This document shows positions 37,801 to 48,327 of a stretch of DNA of 64,000 nucleotides, one piece after another. This DNA comes from Loxodes magnus (taxonomy: Eukaryota > Ciliophora > Karyorelictea > Loxodida > Loxodidae). Every line of letters starts with the position of its first letter. The first letter of the stretch is position 1. The translations under genes and the position numbers were made by a program. The stretch spans positions 62,001 through 126,000 of the forward strand of contig CAMPDV010000920.1 in assembly GCA_946699065.1 (NCBI GenBank), read 5' to 3'. A model generated the notes under the pieces. The model was not told the origin of the DNA. It did no database searches and worked only from the letters and a program-made list of their open reading frames with translations.

Positions 37801-38900
37801 AAATAGATTGATGAATACTAAAAGCTAATTTGTTTAGATAAAAAGAGCCTAAAAAGTTTTTAAATTCAGAGAAGGTCTTGAATAAAGATGCTAGTTGTTA
37901 ATTAAAAAAATGAAGTGGTAGTCATCAAACACGATCAAATAGTAGATTTACTCGTCTAATTAAAAGAACTAAAGTAGACATATTTTCTGAATCAAAATAT
38001 GTTTATATTACAAGGTAAATTTCTACCTTTAAAGATTTAGAAGTGAAGCAATATAATTTAAACTATCGATAAATCGCAAGTAAAGACTTTATACATATTC
38101 TCTTTCAATAATCAAGCTGTTAAAGCTTGCGGAGAATTAAGCATCATTTGGTATGCATAGTAAATTTTTTATATGTAGGATTAAGAAATGATAAGCACTT
38201 TGATTTCTTTATCAACGATATCACCAAGAAGGTTTTAAATATGATTAATTTAATATTTTATTGTATAGGTAAAATAGCAAAGAATTGAATGATTCTCAGT
38301 CTTTAAAGTATTTAATTATAAAATAAAGCTTAGCAGGGTAATAAAAGATTACACTTATAAATTTTATGAACTGATTAACATAAACACTAACTGAATTTTG
38401 CTTCTGTTTACGAAAATTTCAGAATATTTGAGCAAATAATAAACTCTTAATATGGATTCAACGTTTCACGGAAGCCCCTTATGCTACGATAGCTTAAAGC
38501 AAATTAAAGAATCAAGTATTGCAGAAAGACATAAACCTAAACTAATTTTCTTTGACAAAGGAATAGTAAATTCTTTCATTGAAGTATTTACTAGATAATC
38601 TTGCCTGGAAACATGAGAAAATGGACTACTAAGCTTCAATAATTGTAAAGAGAAGAAATATATAAATTTCATTGAGAAAAACTTTCTTCCAGGCTGCTAA
38701 ATCTATTTTCTTTCCAACAAAGAGAGTTAACTCAGTTTTCTATTCTTAAATCTGATTAGCATGGCAAGCTCTAAACAAATGGACATTCTTCTTATATATC
38801 AGCTTAAGTACTTTCTATAATACTCTTCTTTGTTATGGTTTTAAAATAATTAAATTATCTTCATATGTTTATAATTTACTTGGCAAATAAGGTTCTGAAT
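34836..38900 (+). CDS. Unidentified large coding-like region, possibly leucine-rich
   Basis: GC is higher than in the gaps, and frequent TAA/TAG/CAA triplets on the plus strand suggest ciliate coding DNA. Readable pieces in different frames include STEIPQDLEVLNLEQQ near 34970, RLDSFEILIQIGINCLNL near 35260, ASGVLVKGYRSYCPILEGE near 35370, FLKLSEIEFSLNQLKILKNL near 35720, KILLNPFRKLRSVSPMEIF near 36280 and KLIFFDKGIVNSFIEVF near 38550. The spacing of Leu and Asn in some pieces recalls leucine-rich repeats, but this is weak. I could not chain the pieces with convincing introns. It may be several genes, or one decayed gene. Confidence 0.3.
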
Positions 38901-40990
38901 TGTCCTCAGTCTCTTTCTTAGGATAAAGATAAATTAAAAGGAAAAAATTTTAGTTTTTATGGGATTGTCAGTTACTCAAGTAAAGGTTAATCAAGATCAA
39001 CAACCTTGAAGTGAAAATGTTTTTAAGTTCTAGAGTAGTGCATAGGCCTTTTTACTAAAGTAAAGCATTCTCTTAGTTTATTGAACTAGAATTATGAGAC
39101 AATTAGTAGTGCTTGAATAACTTGTATTTTTTGAGTATCAATTAATGATTAAATTTCTTCTTTTTAATTACTTAATATTAATACAGCTTTATCATAGTTA
39201 AGACACCCTAGGTTTAAGTATAGATATTAGCTATCTAATTACTATTGAATATTAAGGTGGGAAGTAATAAAAATTGCTGATTATTAGTATCCTACTAATA
39301 ACTGTAATATAACTGAAATAAGCTTTATACTAGTAATTGATAAGCTAATAATTAGCATCTACTTTGAACATCTAGCTTTAAATATTGATAAACTTACTAA
39401 AGGAATGTATATTTAAGTTTTAAATTATAATATTAAGTTGTATAACTAATTTAGCAACTACAAAGACTCTTAGTTGGTTGGTATAATACACTCATGATTG
39501 TAGTATTAAAAATTCTAAGAGGATGATAGTAATAATGATAATAAGAATAGGTAACTAGCTACTTGATTAGTTACTAAATGAATGTACTATTGAATATAAT
39601 TAGTAATTATAGTACTAATAGCTATTACTTAAGATATGAATATTATAATAGTTAGTTAGTGGTATTTCTATAACCTATCTCTATATCTAATAGATATCTT
39701 TTATATCTAGGTTATACTTTATTCCCTTGCAAATAGTTAGACACATAATTAATTAAAGGTATTAATTTAAATAGTATAGTAAGTAATTATAACTTATAGC
39801 ATTTATACTATATATATTGTAATATTTTAGCTTTTATGATATTATTATTATCTTATAGTTCCTTTATTATTATATGTTAAACAAATAAAGGCATAAGTTA
39901 TTAGTGTCCTAGTTATTACTTATATTTATATAATATCTTTTAGATAATATTTCAATCTATTATTTCAAAGTATCTTTAGCTAATTAATGTAACAATTTTA
40001 GACTTATAAAAGCTAATTAAATTCCATAAGAGAATTAAACTATTACATTCAAGCTTTCAAAAGGGAATAGTATTTCTCTTGGTGTTTTGCTTAAATGAAT
40101 TAGAACATTAGAAGGATTAATAATTTACTCATTCACTATTCTTAAAATATTCCTTTAGTTATTTACTAACATATAATAACTAACCCATCAAGCACTGCCA
40201 ACATTATAAACAAATTTCAGTAAGTAACGTTTCTATTAAGCATAACTGTCTTTTAAAAAGATTATATTATGGGAGATCTTAAGATACACATATCTAAGGA
40301 GATTGAGAATATAAAATAGATTTTTTAGAGCTTGAGATTAAATAACTAAATGCTAATACTAGTATTACTAGATTAGCTATAAGAACAATCTTTAAATTGT
40401 AGTCCTAACACTATTAATATTAGCCTTACTTACTATAAAGCTATTTAATCCTAATAATACTTCTATTGCTTATTAATATTTTACCTCTAATATCATTCTT
40501 TTATATTTAACATTAAATATATACCAGTCTAAGTTTTTACTCTCATTTCAATAGTAATCAATCAAGCTTCTAACAAGCTTACACAAAAAGGCTAAACTCT
40601 AATCTAAATTTTTACCTGCTTTTGAAGACTATTACAAAGAAAATAAATCTTAATAGTAAAGTAGAGTGTCTAAGATAATTGCTGAAACTAAATTAACTAA
40701 TATGATTTAAATAAAGCTTCAAAACATTATTAAGAGACAACTAGATTTATTATTAAACTAATTTCCTTAAGACATCGCTTTAAAAATAGAAGGAGCATTA
40801 TATTGGTAAAAATAAAAAACTTTATTTTAAGACTAAAGATATTAGATTAAATTCAGTCCCTCTATGATACAAAAAATGTATAATAAGTAGAATAAATACA
40901 TTAAAAAGGATTAAATAGAAGTTGATAGAAAGTTGAAGTTTTGTAATGTAAAGTAGATTCAATTAGATAACTGCTAGAGAGTCAAAAGAT
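38901..40990. other. Region without recognisable genes
   Basis: TAGTAATTA-like simple composition dominates 39200-40100. Nothing identifiable on either strand. Confidence 0.45.
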
Positions 40991-40999
40991 GGGAGTGAT

Positions 41000-43497
41000 T
41001 AAGATTATAAATAAATCTAAAACCTTAGTATTAAACTGTAGTTAAATAAGGGATTTATTTTTGGAGAGCAGAGGGTCTTAAAAGGTAATATTTATCAAAT
41101 AAGGTAATATGACTAAATTATACTCCTATAAACAGTATTTTAGGACTAGTATATTGAACTGCCTTACTCTACTCCTGTATTTTTAGTAAATATGCGATGA
41201 TAAAAGACGAGAACTCCATCGCTCGTTTTAGCAATAGTATCTCCAAACTGAGCCTTATTGCTATAGAACGTAGAGTTGTGGATTTCAGTGTAATTGATTT
41301 GGTATAATATAATAGCACCACCATATTAAGTGGTACTTGTACCTTTACTACCAAGTACGAGTTCTTTACTATAAAGCTAACTTATTTGTTCTTAGTTTGT
41401 ATGCAAGCTACACTAATCGCGCTGTTATCTGAACAATATAGGTTTTCTATTAGAATAGTGTTGAGAGAGTCTAAATAGATCCCAGCAGATATTTAATTTA
41501 CTTTATTGCTTTAAATTGTGGTATTACCAAAGATAATATTTGAGGCTTAATCAATAAAAACGCAACAAATGTACAAGTATTTCCAGAATAATTTATAGCT
41601 AGTCCTCTATCAAATGGATTGAATTCGTTTCAAGAAACCACCTCCCCTATTGTTAAGGATTTACCAGCGATATAAAAAGATTACGGGAGTAACTTTTCTT
41701 TGACTAAATTAAATATCCATTGCATATACGATACTTCCTAAATCCTGAGAAGAGACTATAATATTATTCTAAAATTCGCTGTTCATCAAGCATAAGAAAG
41801 TGAAACCCTGCATTCCTTCTACATTTATCAGATAAACTCTTCACTGAAACTATTTTTTATTACCTTTATAGGTTACTTTATCAAAGATCAGAACACCTTT
41901 ATGAGACAGATTGAGTAAATACTAACTATAGTTAATATAGCTAATTATCGTATTTTTAAGGATAACCTTTGAAATTTAATTAGCTATTTCTTTAGATTTG
42001 GTCGATTTACTATCTGAAGTCGTTTAATTGTAATCCGTTATAATATGTTAGTCAACTTCAAGAAACTGCTATAAGAGTCATTGAAGATGCAGCTATTTAT
42101 TACCAGGTAAGTCAACTAGATATTGTTATCCATGCTAGATAAGAAGATTAACATTCCTTTAATTAACCAGTTCAAGTTGAAAAAAGAATTGACCATTTAA
42201 ATATTTTTATTAGTTTGAGGTTAATTTAGAGTCAGTAAAGAGAGAATGCCAGCTTCTGATGCTTAATATTTAACTAGGGTTGGCAATGATATAGAAGGTA
42301 TCTATAAGTACATTATCATTAGTTGCAAATATTATAGCTTAATATTCATCTGTATTACTAGAAAAAATAGAATTGAAAATACTGAGAGAAATGCCAAAGT
42401 CTAGTTAAATAATTGATGGACCTTAGCCAATGCTTGAATGTCAGAGAATATCGTAATTTATATGATAACGCTTTTAAAATATTGGAGATATAGTAATGAA
42501 GCATTATTCTGATAGCCATTTATATAATTTTGGGAGAATTAGCCTTCCTTTATATATAGTAGTATGCTAGGAGTTGATTATCAAAAGGAGAACACATTTT
42601 GGGAATTTTATTACTATTAAGGCTAATTATTATCAAAGTATCAAAGTCTTGAGAGGTAAAGACCTGCAGTTATATAACTCCTAAGAAAATCTTGTTATCG
42701 CCATAGAGAGAAGTTCAGTTACAAGTCTATTTCCAACGCTAGATTCTAGATATCTCTATTTAAAAAGAAGAAAGCTCGCTTTTTGAGAGATGGTCTAGTA
42801 AATATTAATTACCATCTGGCTAGTAGTTTAATGAGGCTCAAAAATACTTTGCAAATTTTTAAGTTTCGAAGTAAGAATTACCCTTGGATTTTACCTGAAG
42901 TAGAGATATTTACAAGTAGTTTTCAATTCTGATAACTGTGGAGCATAAGTTGGAAATAAAGTTAGCAATCTGAATGAGTAACTTTTTATCTAAGTTAAAT
43001 TTAGATCAGGAATCGTCTTTCTACTTACCTCCTTATTGATTATTTTACTATTATGAAAATCCGAACAGAAGAATATAACTAATGTTTTGGATTTAATTCG
43101 TTTACTACATGAAGCAAGTGTTTTCCTTGAAGGTCAAATTCTTTACATTAACATTTGGAATAATAGAGTCTGAACTAGTTTATAGGGAAATAATGTATCT
43201 TGAGCTCTGATCTTTGTATCCACCGAAATTATTAGTAAATGAACAATTCTCGACATTTACAGTCAGATCTAAAGTTTGCTTTGTAAGAACGTACTAATAA
43301 ATATAATTTCCCCGTTCCATGCCAAGTTGCTACTAAAGATACAATCCTTGAAAATATTCTAGTTACATAATATAAATAAATAAAAGCTTGATCACTACAA
43401 CATTAATCATTTTAGAAGCAATTTACGATTTTATTTTTATCAAAAGTTACTTAGGAGATAGTAATATCATTAGCAAAATAAGTGAAAAGAAAGCCAT
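41000..43497 (-). CDS. Beta-helix repeat surface/secreted protein, copy 2 (intron-containing)
   Basis: It starts at the ATG at 43497 with the same signal-like segment as copy 1. Downstream segments are beta-helix repeats: SSNIIFGNTTIQSN, ISAGIYLDSLNTILIENL, then QYGGAIILYQINYTEIHNST followed by FYSNKAQFGDTI. Three frame changes between 41760 and 41390 are each resolved by one GT...AG intron of 23-31 nt, all in phase 1, which argues for a spliced gene rather than a pseudogene. One in-frame TGA (41630-41632) remains, in EVVS-x-NEFNPFDRG, where Trp would fit. The 3' end near 41000 is uncertain. It is divergent from the RING gene copy 2. Copy 1 lacks this C-terminal half only because the window starts there. 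Confidence 0.62.
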
Positions 43498-43822
43498 TTT
43501 AAGATAGTAGAAGGCTCTAATTCTTTTAGGTATTAAGATTATAATCTTATGATTTGCGTTATAAATCATGAAAAAAGTTAAGATTAGTTACTGTTCCTTA
43601 GTATCATTAAAAGGTTTATACTTTATTACTTTTTAATATAGTTTGCAGTTAAAAGCACATTAAACTTTTTTATTTGTTTTTAATTAAATTTCATATTTAT
43701 TTAAAATAACTCTATAAAAATAATTATATTATAATATTTTTTTATTTTATTCATATTATTATTATTTAACGTATATATACGTGGATTTTGTTTAAAAGGA
43801 AAAGTTTTTTTAAAAATTAATA
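43498..43822. promoter_or_regulatory. Shared intergenic region of the divergent gene pair, copy 2
   Basis: Same length and nearly the same sequence as 1798-2122, including the TATATATACG stretch (about 43771-43780). It must contain the upstream regions of both genes. Confidence 0.4.
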
Positions 43823-45701
43823 ATGTAATCTGAAATGTCCTAGACTGCTAAATGTCTTTAGTGTCATGGAGATTTTAATGGGTAGATGTAAATCCCAATT
43901 TCATTACCTTGCAAACACAACATATGCTATACTTGCGCCCATGATTAGTATTAGAAAAGTTAGGCAATCACATGTGTTTACTAAAATTGCTAGAAAGTTT
44001 ATAAGGTTCATCCTATGAATTTACAATAAGACACTTAGTTACTCAAGCGTCTTGAACAAAATAACCTAATGGGAAATATAACGATGTTATAGAATCAATC
44101 ATCAAAAGTTCGTAAAGCATAAACTTAATTATCCAAGGTCTAATTTCTTTTCATCTAGTAGTTGATAAAGCACGTGAGTACTTATTTGTTTAAGGAGAAT
44201 ATCAGTTTACAAAGATAATTGATTTAGCAGGATAAGTAAATCTAATAATAGTTGAGGTTTTTCAAAATCTAGAAATAGATGATGGACAAAAAAGGGAGTA
44301 GCTAGTAGTAGATCATTTGTTAAGAATCTCCTTAGAATGAGCAATAAGTTTCCAAATTGATAGCTGATGTTTAAAAGACCATCTAGTAGAACAATCAGGT
44401 ATCGGTTAAAGTTTTTGAGGAGCTAGACTCTTGCAAGTTTAATCTAGCTTAAGTGACATAGGAAAATAGTTACTTGAAGAATGAGATGTAAAACTTGAGT
44501 AGTTAAATCTAAAATCAGTAATAGCAGTTATCATCTATGCAAGTTAAGTAAATTGAATAGTAACAAGTAAAGCCTTAAGTGATATAGCCTAAACAAATTC
44601 AATAACCTCAAAATATCCCTACTAAGCTATAGGACATCAAGATAACTATTGTATCGCCAAACAATAAAACGGTATCGTTATCAGTAAAACAAGAGACTAC
44701 TATCGGTTAGATAAAGCAATAGATCTAAACTTAAACTAAGTTATTGCCTAACGGTTTGAGTATCGTTAAGAATAAGGTTATATTGGATGACCGTTAAACA
44801 GTAGCGAGTTAGAAGTTGTCGAATGGTGAGAGGTTGCAAATGGAATTTAGTAAGTTCAAATTTAATTTTCTTACAATAATATAGACAGTAAATAGATTTT
44901 ATAACTTTAATAAAGAGCAAGGTGAGTTTAAGATTTACTTTAATTAAAAGGATGTAAGTCTTTAATAATAATAGGGGGTAAGGATTAAGTATAATATTTA
45001 GATGGTAAGTTATCTTTTAATAATGATTTAGAATGTAAGTTTCATTTCAAATGTTTCGCGATAAGATTGTAAGTATCGGTTTTAATAAATTTACGTTTAA
45101 AGGGAGTAAGTTTCATTTTAATAATTATCACTTAATTTAGGTAAGTTTCATTTTAATAATTAACACTTAATTTAGGTAAGTTTCATTTTAATAATTAACA
45201 CTTAAGAAAGTAAGTTTCATTTTAATAATTAACACTTAAGATGGTAAGTTAAAGTTTAAGGTGAAAATGAAGGGAGTAAGTTAAAGTTTAAGGTGAAAAT
45301 GAAGTTTGTAAGTTAAAGTTTAAGGTGAAAATGAAGCATGTAAGTTAAAGTTTAAGGTGAAAATGAAGATCGTAAGTTAAAGTTTAAGGTGAAAATGAAG
45401 CATGTAAGTTAAGGTTTAAGGTGAAAATGAAGCATGTAAGTTAAAGTTTAAGGTGAAAATGAAGTTGGTAAGTTAAAGTTTAAGGTTACATATAGATCGT
45501 AATGTTTTATTTTAGTATGTAAGTATTTTTTTTATCGTTTATTTTTCAGATCGTAATGTGTTTAAAATTGATTTAGGTGGTAAGTGTAATTTTATTGTTA
45601 ATATAGAATGTAAGTTATTTTAAAAGTGAAGGGGGTAATGGGTTTTTAAATAAATTTTTAGGATGTAAGGGATAATACAATGTTATGTAGTGATGAAATG
45701 A
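43823..45701 (+). CDS. RING finger / coiled coil / ubiquitin-like protein with micro-exon tail, copy 2
   Basis: Paralog of the gene at 2123-4171. Exon 1 (43823-44849) is open for 342 codons without TGA and keeps all RING cysteines and the histidine, the coiled-coil-like middle and the ubiquitin-like segment. Against copy 1 it has an in-frame 6-nt deletion and many amino-acid changes, especially around the RING, so it evolves fast yet stays intact. The chain that follows has 27 micro-introns. Splicing all in phase 1 gives a 28-residue tail. It shares the start pattern N-x-x-G-W-x-x-Y-W and the end LYREWGLM with copy 1 but differs in the middle, which the amplified array encodes. The stop is TGA at 45699-45701; predicted length 370 residues. 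The same alternative frame exists as in copy 1 (one codon per exon, ending at TGATGA, 45691). Confidence 0.78.
44850..45690 (+). other. Micro-exon/micro-intron chain, copy 2 (27 introns)
   Basis: Same construction as copy 1: GT...AG segments of 17-35 nt with 23 three-nt exons, one 6-nt exon (AGCAAG) and two zero-length junctions (45140/45141, 45175/45176). The non-amplified flanks correspond one to one with copy 1. Flank exons there are the same (for example GAT, ATG, ATT, TAT, GTG) or differ by one base (ACG/ACA, GGA/GGG, CAT/AAT), apart from AAT/ATC just after the array. In this copy a 31-nt intron beginning GTAAGTTTCATT has also been repeated with exons AAA and ATG. Confidence 0.82.
45244..45495 (+). 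repeat. 32-bp tandem array, 8 units (copy 2)
   Basis: Seven 32-bp units and the 28-nt variant end unit (45468-45495). The constant 29-nt part is the same as in copy 1. The variable triplets are GGA, TTT, CAT, ATC, CAT, CAT and TTG. Copy 1 has 14 units with a different order of triplets. Confidence 0.96.
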
Positions 45702-46677
45702 GAGTGAAGGACATTACGAACAAATTAAAACTTTACTTAATTAAGAATTAAAAAATATATTTATAATAATTATTTTCTAATAAAGGTTAGGTAGTAAGTA
45801 TACTTTAGTATATTTTAGAGTATGTATTTATAGGTTTACTCTATAAGTAAGTGTTTTTTTAAGTAATAATAATTTATATAATATTACAATTATTAGATAG
45901 TTTCTAAGTATTTGGATATAATGTTATTATATATTTGTTCAAAATCTAGAAGTAGTGTTAATCTTAAGAGGTTGTTAAAGATTAGTTTAGGAAGTTAAAG
46001 TAATAAATAAATATTGTAAAATGACTGTGAAGTAGGTGAGTATAGGTGGATAAAGTTCCTATTATTATTAAAAGTGTATATTTTAGTTTTAAAATTTAAT
46101 TTATTTCTTAAGTTTTAAATGTAAGTATAAGCTGCATTTAATTTTATTTAAGTTTGAAGTATTTTATATATTTTAGAATGTGAATATAAAGTAAAATTAA
46201 TATTAAAAGAGTTTTTAGAATTTTAGTTTAAAATTTTAGGGATTATTAGGCATACGAAAATTTGCATTTTAAAATTTTTTAAGGGATAATGTTTCTTCAT
46301 TTTTATTTAGTTGATTAAAATTTGTTTTGTTTTTTTTTAGAATTAAGTTTAATTTTTTTTATGAATTAATTCTGGTTTTTTTTAAGTTATTTAAGATTTT
46401 TTTTTTCGAAAAATTTTTGAATTTAGTTTAAATTTTTTTTAGATTTTGTTCTATTAGAAAGTTTTTTTTATTTTAGTAGCATGTTAAAAAAGTAAAAAGG
46501 TAAATTTTTAAAGTGTCTGAGTATATTTTTTTAGTATTATGTTAATTTTTTGGTATTATGTTAATTTTTTGGTATTATGTTAATTTTTTTTATTGCATTT
46601 GTTTCTTTTAATATTTTTATTCTTTGGATTTGTATTCTTTGAATTTGTATTTTAAGTATCCAAATTTTCAAAAATTT

Positions 46678-47610
46678 TATTTTTGTTTTTTTGCTCAGCG
46701 TTTTGCACTACAGGAGATTTTTTGTGATGGACCAACCTTGCGTGAATCGGGATAATTTTTTGAATGGTAACCAGGGAAATTAAAAAAATTAAAGTGTATG
46801 ATTGGTGATAAATTTAGAATAAGGACTGAAAAATGAAAAATGGATTTTAATTAAAAAAGTTTTTTCAAAAGGAAAAACGGAATAAAAGTTACTTTAGAGA
46901 TTTTTTTAGAAAAAGTTTTAAAAATTTAAAAATTTAAATTTTTTTTAATACAATTTTTTTTTTGCGAAAGAGAATTTAGAAATTTTATTTTTTTAATAAG
47001 AGGTTAAAATTTCCGTAAAATTTTTTTTTTTGTTTTTAGTTTCAAAAATTTTTTTGGATTTTTTAACAAAAATTTTTTTTTTTTCGGATTTAAAAAAATT
47101 TTAATTTTTTTTGTTTTAAATTCAAAAAGGATATAAGCTTAAAAAAGCTAAAAATTTATTTTTGTTTTTTTGCTCAGCGTTTTACACTGCAAGAGATTTT
47201 CGGGACGGAACAAACTTGCGTGAATCGGGATAAAATTTTTGGAATGGGAATAAGGGCAATGTAAAAAGTAAAAATGTATTTTTATTGATATTTTTTAATA
47301 AGAACTGAATAATGTGTAAATGATTTTTTTTATTTAAATAGTTTTTCAAAAGGAAAAACGGAATAAATTAATTTTAGGACAAAAGTTGTAGAAAAAGGTT
47401 TTAATAAGCAGCTCAAAATTTAAAAAAGTCCTATTTTTTTTTGGATTCAGTCTATTTTTTTTCAATACAAAGCTATTTTTTTTCGGATTTATATAAAAAG
47501 CAAAGCTTAATTTTTTGGACTTAAATTCAAAAAGGATATTAGTTAAAAAAAGCAAAAATTTTATTTTTGTTTTTTTGCTCAGCTTTTTACACTGCAAGAG
47601 ATTTTCGGGA
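46678..47610 (+). repeat. Tandem units of about 400-480 bp in the 3' flank, copy 2 only
   Basis: Three starts of the same sequence (TTTTTTTGCTCAGCGTTTT) occur near 46685, 47165 and 47567. Each is followed by a GCAAGAGATTTTCGGGACGG-like stretch, and the first two also by TTGCGTGAATCGGGATAA. The units lie where copy 1 has only a junction near 5110-5180. They are unusually GC-rich patches in AT-rich DNA. No coding content recognised. Confidence 0.8.
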
Positions 47611-48327
47611 CGGAATAAATCTTTTTCAAAAATTTTTATGTCTGCAAATATTTTTATCTAAGAAAATCATTTAAAATTTAAATTTTTTTAGAAAAGATGA
47701 AAAATAAAGATTTTTTTTTATCGTTTTAAATTTCTTACTTGTTTTTTTTTACAAACAACTTAAAAGACAAAAAAAATATTTAGAAGGTTGATAAATATTA
47801 AAAAAATGCAATTTTTAGCATAATCATCTTAAAAATATCTAGAATGGTTTTCAATGAGTTTTAAATTTACATAAAATATATTTTGCTTACCTAATTTTAA
47901 AAAGAATTCGAATGAGAAATAATAATATTCTTAGATTTTTTATTTATTTTTTTAAATAAATTAAGATCTAGTTTAAAAAAAATACGTACTCTGTTTTTGA
48001 AAATAAAAAAAATAAAAAATTTATAAATTTTAAAAGATTTAATAATTAAGTAAATAGAAAAAACTGTATCTGAAAAATAAATTAAAAACTAAAGCATAAA
48101 AAATCTGAATTTATCTAAAATAAAAATATTGCTCTTACTTAATTTAAATTGAAAATATTCAGAACTAAATACAAAAAGAACTTTATATCAAAAATAAAAA
48201 ATAAAACAAAATTAGAATCTTAGTTGAAGTAAAAATAAAGACATTAGTTGTTATATATATAGCTATTTAAAAATAAGATTTTGTTAAACTTTAAAAACGC
48301 TTACAACATTTTAGATATAGTTACTTT

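Larger units (their letters stand above)
41702..48327 (+). repeat. Segmental duplication, copy 2
   Basis: Direct copy of 1-5880. It is longer because of a block of 400-480-bp tandem units at 46678-47610. It carries complete versions of both genes. Similarity to copy 1 stops after TTTTAGATATAGTTAC (about 48327). Confidence 0.95.

Noticed and set aside
34836-38900. Assignment as a confident leucine-rich-repeat gene or a transposon
   Set aside because: Only scattered pieces look leucine-rich and they lie in different frames; no catalytic motif is visible.
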